Part shown: one piece after another, positions 1-18,413 of the stretch
Layout of the letters: every line of letters begins with the position of its first letter
Numbering within the stretch: the first letter of the stretch is position 1
Assembly: GCF_032362555.1 (NCBI RefSeq)
Contig: NC_083508.1
Location: forward strand, 3,439,001-3,503,000
Length of the DNA: 64,000 nucleotides
Direction: 5' to 3'
Source: Amyelois transitella
Taxonomy: Eukaryota > Arthropoda > Insecta > Lepidoptera > Pyralidae
Made by a program: the position numbers and the translations under genes
Notes under the pieces: generated by a model
The model's input: the letters and a program-made list of their open reading frames with translations, nothing else
Databases searched by the model: none
What the model was told of the DNA's origin: nothing

Positions 1-12
1 AGGTGTGGCTTA

Positions 13-725
13 ACTCTTAAAACGGGCCACCACCAGAGAGGTTGGGGAGGGGGTGGGGAGAGTGGGGGAGGGTTTGTATGACCCCCCCCAAGTATTTTTT
101 TTTGCCAGAAGCCCCCTTTTTTATATGAATTTTTGAAAATCTTAAAAATTGCACTAATTAAAACGCAATATTTTCGGTTTGTCATTGTAATCTGTTAATT
201 AAGTACTACATAATTAATTTGTCCATTCAACATGTACAATACATTAATTAATATATTTTAGCACTGAAAATATAGTCAAAAACTTTGCTTAAAAGTAAAA
301 ACAAAAAAGACACTAACTATGAACAGAACGCAATCCGCCGTTTTGGTTATGTGCTATTGTCATCTTATCTACTGACTTCGAAAGTAGCTGTCGGTAAATG
401 GACAGGAGGGGGTGCACGGGGGGGTCGGGGTCGGGTTGGTAGCCCCCGGCAATGAAAAAAACAAATTGGTCACAAATCAAACTCGGTTAGGTTAGGTTAG
501 GCTGGTGTAAACCACCAAAGCGGAGTGTTCAAACTGAGTCAAAAAAGTGTAGTATAGGTTAGGTTAGGTTTAACTCCCCTTCACCCCTTTCATCCCTTCT
601 TACTCCCCCCCCTTGCCCATCTGGCGGTTAAACTATAGGCTTCCGGCAAGGGGGGGGGGGTCACGGGAGGGGGGGTGTTACACCCTCCACCATCCCCCTC
701 CCCGGCGGTGGCCCGTTTCAAGAGT
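13..725. mobile_element. Non-autonomous TIR element rich in G/C runs
   Basis: The two ends are inverted copies. The left end reads CTCTTAAAACGGGCCACC and the right end, reverse-complemented, reads CTCTTGAAACGGGCCACC, continuing into CGCC and G-rich tracts on both sides. The interior has long homopolymer runs of G and C, an AT-rich core and no credible ORF. Two short TTAGG-like stretches (about 484-505 and 555-575) lie inside. This looks like a MITE-type DNA transposon of about 710 bp. I cannot assign the superfamily and found no clear target-site duplication. Confidence 0.5.
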
Positions 726-844
726 GCACTCGGGCTCGCAATAAAAGGAACTGAAAATCAATACTCATAACTAATGATCCATCAATAAATTATTTTATAT
801 ATATAAAATATATATATTATATAATTACAATTAACTACATATGT

Positions 845-1000
845 AAATACATACAGTCACATTTATTTCCCTTGCAGGGCAGACAGAACGGTCTTAAAAA
901 GATTTAAAGGCCACACTCAATGGTATGATTAATGATAGAATTGAGATTTAAATAGTGACAGGTTACTAGACAATCGCCTTAAAGAAGAATCGTAAGTTAA
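845..1000 (+). repeat. Dispersed lepidopteran repeat (TCACGTCTAT family), diverged copy
   Basis: It shares with at least ten other stretches of this window the order: TCAC...CCCTTGCAGGG, AGACAGA, a GGCCA block, TTAATGATAGAATTGAGATT, AAATAGTGACAGGTT. It is likely a SINE or LINE 3' end. It lies upstream of the first visible C22orf39-like exon. Confidence 0.6.
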
Positions 1001-1106
1001 ACTACATATCTATAGAGATATTACTTTTTTTTCAATCCTGCTCCATCTCTCATATCAATTTAGTCTTCTGCAGACTAGTAACTTATCAAATAATTATACA
1101 TTACAG

Positions 1107-2232
1107 ATCAGAGAATGTGACCTCTACAAAGATGAGTATAAGGAGTGCACAAGCTTCCGAGGTCGCTTCCAACAGTACTTTGTATTTGGAGAGACATTAG
1201 ACTGCAATCAGTGGAAGAAGGACTACAATAATTGCTGTAAATGGGAGGATGGTAAAGACCTTAAAGCTGCTGTAAGATGTTTGTAGAATTATAAATATTT
1301 ATATGTATTGATGTTAATCGTAACCAACTGGCGTCTAATATGCAGTCTCACTAATATACAACCCAATCAGAAAAATATGTTACAAATAAAAACCCACAAT
1401 AAAATAATAGATGGTAGCATGAGTTGGATGCATCCTTATCTGATGAATATCTAAATTCATTGAAATTGACATAAGAAATCTTTTTACTAAATTAAATTGA
1501 TGATATTTGCTAATATTTAATATAATGGTCATGTATAACTAAAAACAATTTTTTGTTTCTTAGTATGTTAAAAATTCCTATAATGACAATTAAATATTCA
1601 ATACATACATAAAGTCACGTCTATGTCCCTTGCAGGTTAGACAGAGCCATCAGACATGAAAAGACTGATAGGCCTTGTTCAGCTTTTTGGCTTGATGATA
1701 GAATAGAGATTCAAATAGTGACTGGGTGCTAGCCCATCCCCTAAAAGAATTACAAATTAAATTTATTTTTTTATTTACTCAGGGCATCACAAGTGTTGAT
1801 GTTATGGCATAGAGGTACGCTGGGAAGTTGGGACCTTGCAGAAGTTGAAGTAGGGTAATTTCAATGATTTAATTTAAATTCTCTACACACGCACAATGAT
1901 GACTGTTTGCTCTTCTACCCCTCAAGGGATATAAACGTGATTTTATGATATTCCATTCAATTTTTTTGTTCTGAAATCAAACTATATCTTTTTAATTGTT
2001 CTGCCAACAGGAAGCGTTGATCAACAGTGAAAGAGCCAGACGTTTAGAAAGACTTAAAGCACATTACAGGAATAATGTATGGAAAAAGCGGGATGGTCCG
2101 CCTCCAGACTGGGACAAACCACTGCCAGAATGGCTTGTTAAGAGAGACGAGAACACCTACCTTGCAATTAAAGCCAAAGAAATGAGAGAAGGCAAGGAAG
2201 AAACTGAGAAAAGCTTCTGTGCAATCATGTGA
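1107..2232 (+). CDS. C22orf39: C22orf39/UPF0545 (PANTS-like) CHCH protein, 3' part of gene
   Basis: Two coding exons are visible, 1107-1271 and 2011-2232, joined in phase. The first encodes IRECDLYKDEYKECTSFRG and two CX9C pairs (CDLYKDEYKEC and CNQWKKDYNNC), the twin-CX9C pattern of CHCH proteins. The second starts EALINSERARRLERL and contains the family hallmark PPPDWDKPLPEWL before ending in CAIM and a stop. The vertebrate family member (synaptic plasticity regulator PANTS) has the same SERAR and PPPDW blocks. The exon with the start codon is not found in this window and is probably further left. A polyadenylation signal AATAAA lies at 2265-2270. The intron 1272-2010 carries one dispersed repeat copy. 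The molecular role in insects is not known to me. Confidence 0.82.
1607..1765 (+). repeat. Dispersed lepidopteran repeat (TCACGTCTAT family)
   Basis: This copy starts after an ACATACATA run with TCACGTCTATGTCCCTTGC and carries the ATGATAGAATAGAGATTC and CTAGCCCATC blocks. It lies in the intron of the C22orf39-like gene. Confidence 0.65.
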
Positions 2233-2264
2233 CCCTAGTTTTTAGTTAGTGTAAGTAGGCAATG

Positions 2265-2270
2265 AATAAA
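2265..2270 (+). terminator. Polyadenylation signal of the C22orf39-like gene
   Basis: AATAAA lies 33 bases after the stop codon at 2230-2232, a normal spacing for a short insect 3' UTR. Confidence 0.6.
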
Positions 2271-2581
2271 ATATTTATTGAATTTAACAAGTTCATTTTA
2301 TTTTATACTTAGTCTAGTGTAATAGATATTTTTAGATATTATATTTTCTAGTAAAAGCCACCTACGTCCCTCCCTATTAAAAATACTAATTAAGTGGCCA
2401 CTAGAAAAGTCTGTAAAGTGCTTATTACTTTACACCAATTAGGACATCCACAGGGCATTCTGAAATGAGATATTCTTCGAATATTTTATTGTTACAGTAT
2501 TCCATTCTTTATTCTTGACAACTCTTTGATAAATATTTATCATACATTACGTCATAACAATAAAAGAAAATATATACTTAG

Positions 2582-2850
2582 CTAGCTGTGCCCGCGACTT
2601 CGTCCGCATGGAATAGTTATTTTGGGCATCATGAAGCCCTCCCGTTTTTTTCACATTTACCATTATTTCTTTGCTCCTTATAGTTGCAGCGTGATGTTAT
2701 ATAGCCTAAAGCCTTCCTCGATAAATGGTCTATTCAGCGCAAAAAGAATTTTTCAATTCGAACCAGTAGTTCCTGAGATTAGCGCGTTCAAACAAACAAA
2801 TAAACTCTTCAGCTTTATAATATTAGTAACGATTTTAATCATTAGCAATA
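2582..2850 (+). repeat. Dispersed repeat of the GTGCCCGCGACTTCGTCCGC family
   Basis: It begins CTAGCTGTGCCCGCGACTTC, passes through TTATTTTGGGC and TCCTCGATAAATGGTCTATT, and ends near TTTATAATATTAG. A closely similar copy is at 16845-17105, and weaker relatives lie at 26827-27057 and 42014-42222. It is probably the 3' end of a non-LTR element. The rest of 2271-3064, between the polyadenylation signal and the ALDH7A1 start, shows no coding signal and should hold the ALDH7A1 promoter and 5' UTR. Confidence 0.6.
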
Positions 2851-3064
2851 CGATTTAACACCCTTACCTAAACATTATGTTATATTTTCCACAATGCCGT
2901 AATAAATCAATAGGCAAATAATCGTGACCCAGCAACTGACTCTTTATCTCCCTGATAAGGGGTCCGCCTTAATTGTTCACAAATAAGATAGCATCATGTT
3001 TACTTGAAGCTTATATTTATCACATTGGTTTATTTGTGTGCCTGCGCCGGAGTTTATCGTTCTG

Positions 3065-6000
3065 ATGAGTCGCGTCTTGTGTCAGAGGGTTGTGTACGTG
3101 CAACTGAGAACTGTAATGGCACGGAATTCATCTTCCTACCTCATTGAGGACCCGAAATACTCATTTTTGAAAGAGTTGGGCTTGGAGAAGAAGAATGTGG
3201 GTGTTTTCAATGGGAAATGGCAGGCTGGTGGACAGGTAAGCCTTCTTTTATTGTCTGTGATTGTTTATTAGAATCGCGGCCCGATAAAAATTACCATACT
3301 TCCCGTTCTCTTTTCAGGGAAAAGTTCGGGAAATTCTTTCTAAGTGCACCCCTAGACCACATAAAGAACTTAAACGTTAAATTGAAAGTCTCTTAGTACT
3401 TCGGGCTACGCGTTGATATGTCAGTCAGGCATCTTCTATATACATACATACATAAAATCACGCCTCTTTCCGGGAGGGGTAGGCAGAGACTACCTCTTTC
3501 CACTTGCCGCGATCTCTGTATACTTCCTTCGCTTCATCCACATTTATAACTCTCTTCATGCAAGCTCGGCGGTTTCGGGTACTTTATATTTAAAAGATAG
3601 ATCATAGCGCAATGGCAGATAATGTAATGTTAGGTGAACCTCAAGAAAAATAATTCTTTATGTTAGGAGTTGTAAAATTCGAATGAGATTGACGGTTCTG
3701 CAAATGTGTGTTCGTTTTGTGTTAGACACACATACACAGACCAGAATATTTTTTTTGTTTTTTCCCGGTTACGTCCTAGGCAGGAGCCCAGGGTCTGCCT
3801 TTCAGTTTGAGCCCGGATAGTACCTACCTACTTACTTTCAAAATTTTAAAATTTTTATATATTTTTTTTATAATGTACATACGTCACTTTATTCCATACC
3901 TGTCCTATGGATGTTGTAAAAGGTACTAAGGGATAAGCTATATACTTGGGGATCCTCTTGTGGGCGATAGGCTAGCAACCTGTCACTTTTTGAATCTCAA
4001 TTCCATCATAAAGCCATACAGCTGTATGGCTTTATGATGGAATTTAGACTGACAGACTGCCTACTCTGGAGGGGATTTAGACGAGATGTACCTATGTAAT
4101 GTATGCCATTCTATCTCCGCCAAATCCAGTGTCCGATTGCTTCGTCTTGGCGTGTCGATAATCTCTCCATCGATAGGTACCTAGTCTCTGAGTTCAACTT
4201 CTAAGATAAGGTCACTGTAGCTAGTAATATTATCAGAATGTAATATAACAATTATTTACATTTTTGATTACATCAGTTTATATATAAGGTAATAAATAAC
4301 ACTAGCTAGTCTTTTTATTATATTTATGTACCTACTTACATAATATGAATTTTCTTTATTTAAAGGAACCTACAACTCTATTGACCCAGTATTATATTTT
4401 TTCATACCTCAATACGAATATTGAAAAGTTAAAATCATTATTTACCATCACGTTCATTGGACTTGCAGGTTATCCAGTCATACAGCCCTGCTAACGGGAA
4501 GATCATAGCCGAGGTTCAAGCGGCGAGTCCCTCAGACTATGAGGAGTGTGCTAAGGCGTCGCAGGAGGCCTGGCACTCGTGGGCGGAGATGCCAGCACCC
4601 GCCCGGGGGGAAATCGTCCGCCAGATAGGAGACGCTCTGAGGGAGAAGTTACAACCTTTGGGGCAACTCGTGTCTTTGGAAATGGGTGAGTTTATAACAG
4701 ATAGGGATCTCGCTAGATAGCGCTATTAGAAATAGAAATACTCGTATACGGGACAAATTACACAGATTGAGTTAGCCTCGAAGTAAGTTCGAGACTTGTG
4801 TTACGAGAAACTAACTCAACGATACTATATTTTTATAATAAATACTTAATACATATAGATAAACACCCAGGACCCAGGCAGGCCAATCAGAAAAAGTTCT
4901 TTTTTCATCATGCCCTGGCCGGGATTCGAACCCGGGACCTCCGGTGACACAGGCGTAGAGAGCGTACTACCGCTGCGCCACAGAGGCCATCAATGAAATG
5001 AGATTTAAATAGCGCAGCAGGCCTGGTCCTCATACGCGAGAGTGCCAATCCGGGGGGAATGGGAATGGGTGAGTTTATATTAGTTTAGATGAGTTAACAG
5101 ATAGGTATATCGCTAGATAGCACTGCTAGAAATGGGATTTAAATAGCGCAGGAGGCCTGGTATTCATGCGCGAGAGTGCTAGTCCAGGGGAAATCGTCAA
5201 TATTTACCTAAAAAGGAAAAAGTTACTGTAAACTATAGTATCTAGTAATTTTATAGATGTATCAAGGTTTCAAAACTAACTTAATAGCTTTTAGAATTTA
5301 CTGGGCTTTGACAACAACAACATATTTCCGCAGGCAAAATCCTGCCCGAAGCGATAGGCGAGGTGGTAGAATACATCCACGTGTGCGACTTAGCATTGGG
5401 CCTGTCTCGTACTCTTCCCGGGACCATCTTCCCGTCGGAGCGTCCCGGTCACGTGCTCATCGAGAAGTGGAACCCCCTGGGTGTAATCGGGATCATCACA
5501 GCCTTTAACTTCCCCGTCGCCGTGTTTGGGTGGAACAGCGCTATTGCTATGGTATGTTGAATATAATTTTTGCTGTGTGGATTCCAAAAATTAACTCAAA
5601 AATAAATTTCTTCAACTAGGTAACAAATCCCGATATGCGCTGGGCACTGCCGCTCATGTCGTATCTATTAGATTTATATTTATTTGTTTCAATATTTATG
5701 GCTGTAGTTTAAGCTCCGAGGATCAGCTAGTAACAAATATTGACTTATTTTTATAACTAGTGAAAATCATTTTAAAATTGATCAACAAGATAAGATTATT
5801 TGTAGTTAATATATTTGTTTACTGTATTATTCATACCATGATGTAGATAAGGGTATTATGTTAAAAAATCTTTAGAGTAGCCATAAATAAATTAACAAGC
5901 TTCTGGCCGCGGTTTAACGCCCATGATTTCGGTTTGTTTCTTATACTAGACTTTATTTTACTAAAATTTACGTTCTGAAGCAAGATGCAAAACGTTTTTT

Positions 6001-9000
6001 TACGTCGCTTCTTGACTTCCTATTGCTAGTCTCTAAAATACAAGAATCCAAGTTCAGTACCCAATCAGTGAAAAAGGAATCTTCTTCTAATTAGCAAAAT
6101 TTCATAAAGATTATTTTAGGCGAAACGTAAAACGAGCGTTAACTAACAAATATACTAATGAAGTTTCAAAAATGCACCCAAATATCCTCTCCAGAGAGGT
6201 GAAGATATAACTGGATCTAAAGGTGAGGAGGAAGAAGAAAACAAATTCAGTTTCGCGTTCATAAAGTTGACTTTCATCGTTTATAATAGGATTATCTGAT
6301 GGGGTAGTTAGATAGGGTAGGGTACGTATCTGATGAAATGATGATAAAAACTTGTTATCGGAAGCAGACTCAATTTTAGTCGCTGCTGATAATTACCTTC
6401 ATAAGGCTTGATGCAATATTCTAGGTATGCGGAGACACCAGCGTCTGGAAACCTTCAGACACAACCCCATTGGTCGCCGTGGCGGTCACCAAGATAGTTG
6501 AAAGTGTGCTGAAGAAGAATAACATCCCTGGTGCAATCGCGTCTTTGTGCGTGGGCGGCAAAGATGTCGGTCAGCGATTAGTTAAAGACGACAGGATGAA
6601 ACTCGTATCATTTACTGGAAGCACTGCGGTTGGACAGGAGGTAAGTCTTCTGATTTCTATGAGGAAAGTATTTCTTGGGGTATAGGACCCGCGTCAGGAA
6701 GTCTTTAGATAAAAACACTTATTTGAACAAGATAAAATATAAACACATTTGGTTAAACATTTGTTTCAACGGAAACAATCACGCATCAATCAATTATTTT
6801 TTGCAGGTAGGCGTAGAAGTGCAGCGTCGTTTTGGGCGCCATCTGTTGGAGCTTGGCGGTAATAACGCCATCATCGTCAATTCGGACGCGAACCTTGATT
6901 TGCTTCTCTCGGCCGCATTATTCGCGTGTGCTGGTACCGCCGGACAGAGATGCACGACTACTAGAAGATTGCTCATACACAAGAAGGTAAAGAAATGTTG
7001 ACTGCAAAGATTTTCCGTGTACCTATATTTGCCTACGAATCAACTTGGAGCGAAAATACATTTTCTGTAGGTACTTATGTATATTTGTAACGCAATAAAT
7101 GTTTAACTCCTTGTCTGATATTGGTGAAATTTGGTAGAAACATAGAAAAGGTTAATACAGTTTTCAAGTCGCTAGACAACAAAATCAGTCTATATGTACA
7201 AAGTTTGCAAAATAAAAATGATAGGTAAGAATATATAATACCTAGTAAGACACTAGGTAGGTAAAATATATTCTATTTAGTAGGCTGGCACTGAAAAAAA
7301 ATCGTGAGGTCTACGTTCTACTGTCTACTTTAGAGTTAGAATTTAACTTATCCCACATTGACAGTAGACGAAGTACGAAAAAAATATCAATTTCCACAGA
7401 ATCTGCAAAATCATTTTACAGCATTTTTAAAACCAACAGCAATAACTTCGGATTTTCATTATTGAATACATAGTAACATTTTTGCTATCGCCATTTTGGA
7501 AACTATCAGACCACTAAGTAACATTATTTTTCACCAGGTGTATAACGAGGTTGTAACAAAGCTGAAGAAGTCCTTCGCGGGTGTTGTCAGCAAGATCGGG
7601 GATCCCCTACTAGAAGACACCCTCATTGGTCCACTCCATACTCCGGCCGCTGTGGAGGCCTACAAGCGAACAGTAGCCGAAGCCGTCAAACAAGGGGGAA
7701 AGGTGGAATTTGGAGGCAAGGTAAGGAGTTATTTATGCGTCCTTCCGTAAGATGTTAACCTTCGCCGCAAACTCTATGTTCCATATTTCTTTCTTATGGT
7801 GTCTTCTTTAGACTGGCGATTATTAAGTGTACCCTCATGTTTTAAACCACCACAACCACCCGGAAAAGAGTCGTGGTTTTTACTACATCGATTTCAGGGA
7901 ACAAACTCGGAAGAATTCGTCAAAATCAAATCAACACTAGAGACTTATCGTATAACATACCTTCTCTCTCTCATCTTTGTGCATTCCCATTTGCACTAGG
8001 TACAAAAAGGCACTTTTCCCAAGTCGAATCAGAGACGTCAGTCATCAGTCCTCGCTACGTTGGCATCGTTGCTTAAGTATCTAAAGAAGCTTCTTTATGA
8101 ACTGGCCCGAATGTCGTCTATATCCCTTGCGGGGTAGACAGAGCCAACAGTCTTGAAAAGACTGAATGGCCACGTTCAGCTATTTGGCTTAATGATAGAA
8201 TTGAGATTCAAATAGTGACAGGTTGCTAGCCCATCGCCTAAAAAGGAATCCCAAGTTTGTAAGCCTATCACTTAGTCGCCTTTGACGGCACGAGTGATTT
8301 CCCTCTTTTACATAATGTTTAACTTGCACCAGGTGATAGACCGCGAAGGCTATTTCGTTGAGCCGACGATCATCACGAGCCTGCCACACGACTCGCCGCT
8401 GGTCAAGTCGGAGTGTTTCGCGCCAATCGTCTACTGCATCGAGATCCCGGATCTAGACACCGGCATTCGGTACAACAACGAGGTGGACCAGGGACTGTCG
8501 TCAAGTCTCTTCACGGAGAATCTTGGGGATGTTTTTAAGGTTAGTTTTAATGGCGTGCTGGCGACTTGAGGGTGTCGAAGACGAAACTATATACATAAAT
8601 AATCACGTCTGTATCCATTGCAGGATAGACATAACAGCCTTGAGAAGACTGAAAAGCTATGTTCAGTTGCATGGCTGACTGATGAAATTGATATTAAAAT
8701 AGTGACAGGTTGTTAACCTGTCGCCTAATCCAAGTTTATAAGCCTTTCTCTTTGTCGGTAAAAATATAGAATCCTATTCTGAAGTGCCGGGAACCACACG
8801 GCACACGTTACAATCAGGTACAGTCGGCTGCAGACCCTACAAACCAAAACCATACTAAAAGTTGAAGATTCCCTGCAGACGATTGTACACGCAAATATGA
8901 AAAATGTAATTCTAAGAATTATGTTAGTACAAGAAAACTTTTGCGAAAGTACAATGAAGTCTTATAATACTTTTCCTGTCCAGTGGATCGGCCCCCACGG

Positions 9001-9202
9001 GTCGGACTGCGGCATCGTAAACATCAACATCCCCACCAACGGCGCGGAGGTGGGGGGAGCCTTCGGGGGGGAGAAGGCGACGGGGGGCGGCCGGGAGTGC
9101 GGCTCCGACTCCTGGAAGAACTACATGCGACGCTCCACCGTCACCATCAATTATTCCGGAGCGATCAAGCTGGCGCAAAACATCAAGTTTGGAGACGAAT
9201 AA
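3065..9202 (+). CDS. ALDH7A1: Aldehyde dehydrogenase 7A1 (antiquitin), complete, 8 coding exons
   Basis: This is an NAD-dependent dehydrogenase. In other animals it oxidises alpha-aminoadipic semialdehyde in lysine breakdown. Exons 3065-3235, 4469-4685, 5334-5551, 6425-6640, 6807-6986, 7538-7720, 8333-8539 and 8984-9202 all have GT-AG borders and join in frame to 536 residues (human about 539). Visible family blocks: [18 protein letters not shown] (catalytic Asn about 188), [19 protein letters not shown] (Glu about 289), GTAGQRCTT (nucleophile Cys about 323), [14 protein letters not shown] and [11 protein letters not shown]. The first 20 or so residues ([20 protein letters not shown]) are basic and amphipathic, fitting a mitochondrial presequence. 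I chose the ATG at 3065. The frame is open upstream but offers only a GTG. Introns hold several repeats and decayed copies of exon 2. The polyadenylation signal is at 9525-9530. Confidence 0.97.
3440..3595 (-). mobile_element. LINE 3' fragment (same family as 49443-50728)
   Basis: After an ACATACATACATA tail, the minus strand matches the last codons of the LINE at 49443-50728 (ACKRV-like, [14 protein letters not shown]). It is 5'-truncated and lies in ALDH7A1 intron 1. Confidence 0.75.
3878..4075 (-). repeat. Dispersed repeat (TCACGTCTAT family), rearranged, with perfect palindrome
   Basis: On the minus strand this shows the family order backwards: ATGGATGTTGTAAAAGG, ACTAAGGGATA, GGCGATAGGCTAGCAACCTG, then TGAATCTCAATTCCATCATA. 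At 3999-4044 it runs into a 46-bp perfect palindrome, centred on CAGCTG, that replaces the usual sequence. Confidence 0.65.
4741..4989 (-). mobile_element. tRNA-derived SINE in ALDH7A1 intron 2
   Basis: On the minus strand the head has a pol III A box-like TGGCGCAGCGGTAG and a B box GGTTCGAATCC, followed by CCGGCCAGGGCATGATG and a tRNA-unrelated body ending near ATTTGTCCCGTA. Similar copies lie at 10741-10888 plus 16758-16806 and at 60805-61028. The tRNA-like part lacks a matching acceptor stem, so it is a SINE head, not a tRNA gene. Confidence 0.8.
5004..5198 (+). pseudogene. Two decayed tandem copies of part of ALDH7A1 exon 2
   Basis: Exon 2 holds GCGTCGCAGGAGGCCTGGC, then GCCC-GGGGGGAAATCGTC, then the donor GAAATGGGTGAGTTTATA and the intron start ACAGATAGGGATCTCGCTAG. 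In the following intron, 5009-5133 repeats GCGCAGCAGGCCTGG, a GGGGGGAAT block, the donor GAATGGGTGAGTTTATA and ACAGATAGGTATATCGCTAG. Then 5150-5198 repeats GCGCAGGAGGCCTGG and CAGGGGAAATCGTCA. Both copies have lost the middle of the exon and neither has a good acceptor. They are remnants of a tandem duplication, not usable exons. Confidence 0.75.
8105..8290 (+). repeat. Dispersed repeat (TCACGTCTAT family), ALDH7A1 intron 6
   Basis: It contains TATATCCCTTGCGGGGTAGA, CAGAGCCAACAGTCTTGAAA, the TTCAGCTATTTGGCTTAATG block and TTGCTAGCCCATCGCCTAAA. It ends about 40 bases before exon 7. Confidence 0.75.
8592..8806 (+). repeat. Dispersed repeat (TCACGTCTAT family), ALDH7A1 intron 7
   Basis: It runs from AATCACGTCTGTATCCATTG through ATAGTGACAGGTTG to the family's far end GTGCCGGGAACCACACGGCA. 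The order matches the longest copy at 17979-18250 in the opposite orientation. Confidence 0.75.
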
Positions 9203-9524
9203 TTAGACACTTTCTAGCTATCTTTGGAAACGAATTTCAAAAATGTTTCTGAACGGAACGCCCACAAACATTTGCGCACTGGATGCAGAAATAAGATTCA
9301 AGAATGATTACGAAAAATATTCTTGATACAGAAATTTTGCAAGTTTGTAACGTCTAAATTTTTATTTCTCTTAATACAACTCATTATTATCCCGTCTTTT
9401 CTTAAATACCCATAAAGAACTAAAAATAGGTACTATATAATTAATTGTTAATGAGTTCTATGTAAATAAGCATTTTAGATTAAGTTGTGATAAGTGATGT
9501 CTATTTTATATTGACTGATTTGAA

Positions 9525-9530
9525 AATAAA
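9525..9530 (+). terminator. ALDH7A1: ALDH7A1 polyadenylation signal
   Basis: AATAAA lies about 320 bases after the stop. The METTL5 signal on the other strand is at 9558-9563, so the two convergent genes probably overlap slightly at their 3' ends. Confidence 0.6.
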
Positions 9531-9557
9531 ACATATTTTTTTATTATAATACTTTGT

Positions 9558-9563
9558 TTTATT
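9558..9563 (-). terminator. METTL5: METTL5 polyadenylation signal
   Basis: TTTATT on the plus strand (AATAAA on the minus strand) lies about 450 bases beyond the METTL5 stop at 10014. The stretch 9564-10013 would be the METTL5 3' UTR. I see nothing else in it. Confidence 0.5.
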
Positions 9564-10013
9564 TAATTACATTTACATATTAACCAATAAAGTATAATAT
9601 AGATGGTTTGTCAAAAATATAACAGTAAAATATTTCAGCAAAAAAAAGCAATAGTGCATTCGTTAAACAAAATAGGAATTAAATGTCCAATAGATGTGTC
9701 TGTAAATTTTTTTCCTGGTAAGTAAATCAATAAAATAAGTTTCCTTCTTGACATTAAAGATTAAATTTTACACTCAGGCATTCAGTCTTATACAAAACTT
9801 GCACAATTTTAATTAGCAGGGAAAATGTATTTGTTCCCCATAGATCAACCTGCAGCCTGTATTTCTGTGACATGGCAAACAAAATGCAAGAGAACCACAT
9901 GACACGGTAGGCTCAAGAGATAGCTGTGCCACCTCGCCCTGATTGGTGTATGGGAGGTGGCCCGGGTATCTTCTGAGGCATGTGTATGGACACGCCTTAT
10001 GGTAACTATATCG

Positions 10014-18405
<8,392 letters not shown>

Positions 18406-18408
<3 letters not shown>

Positions 18409-18413
18409 TTCTA
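18406..18413 (-). promoter_or_regulatory. INIP stop / METTL5 start junction (two-base spacing)
   Basis: On the minus strand the sequence reads TAG AA ATG G: the INIP stop, two bases, then the METTL5 start. Both lie in a single uninterrupted exon (18274-18566). The METTL5 ATG has G at -3 and G at +4, a good initiation context. If METTL5 has no promoter of its own within INIP, its ORF must be translated from a dicistronic mRNA. Confidence 0.8.

Noticed and set aside
484-575. Telomere or subtelomere marked by TTAGG
   Set aside because: Only about four imperfect units in two places, inside a transposon-like element and next to ordinary genes.
3038-3064. Upstream start for ALDH7A1
   Set aside because: The frame is open but begins with GTG; the ATG at 3065 gives a sound presequence.
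4925-4989. tRNA gene
   Set aside because: A and B boxes are present, but the acceptor stem does not pair and the same head heads a longer repeated body at two other sites. It is a SINE.
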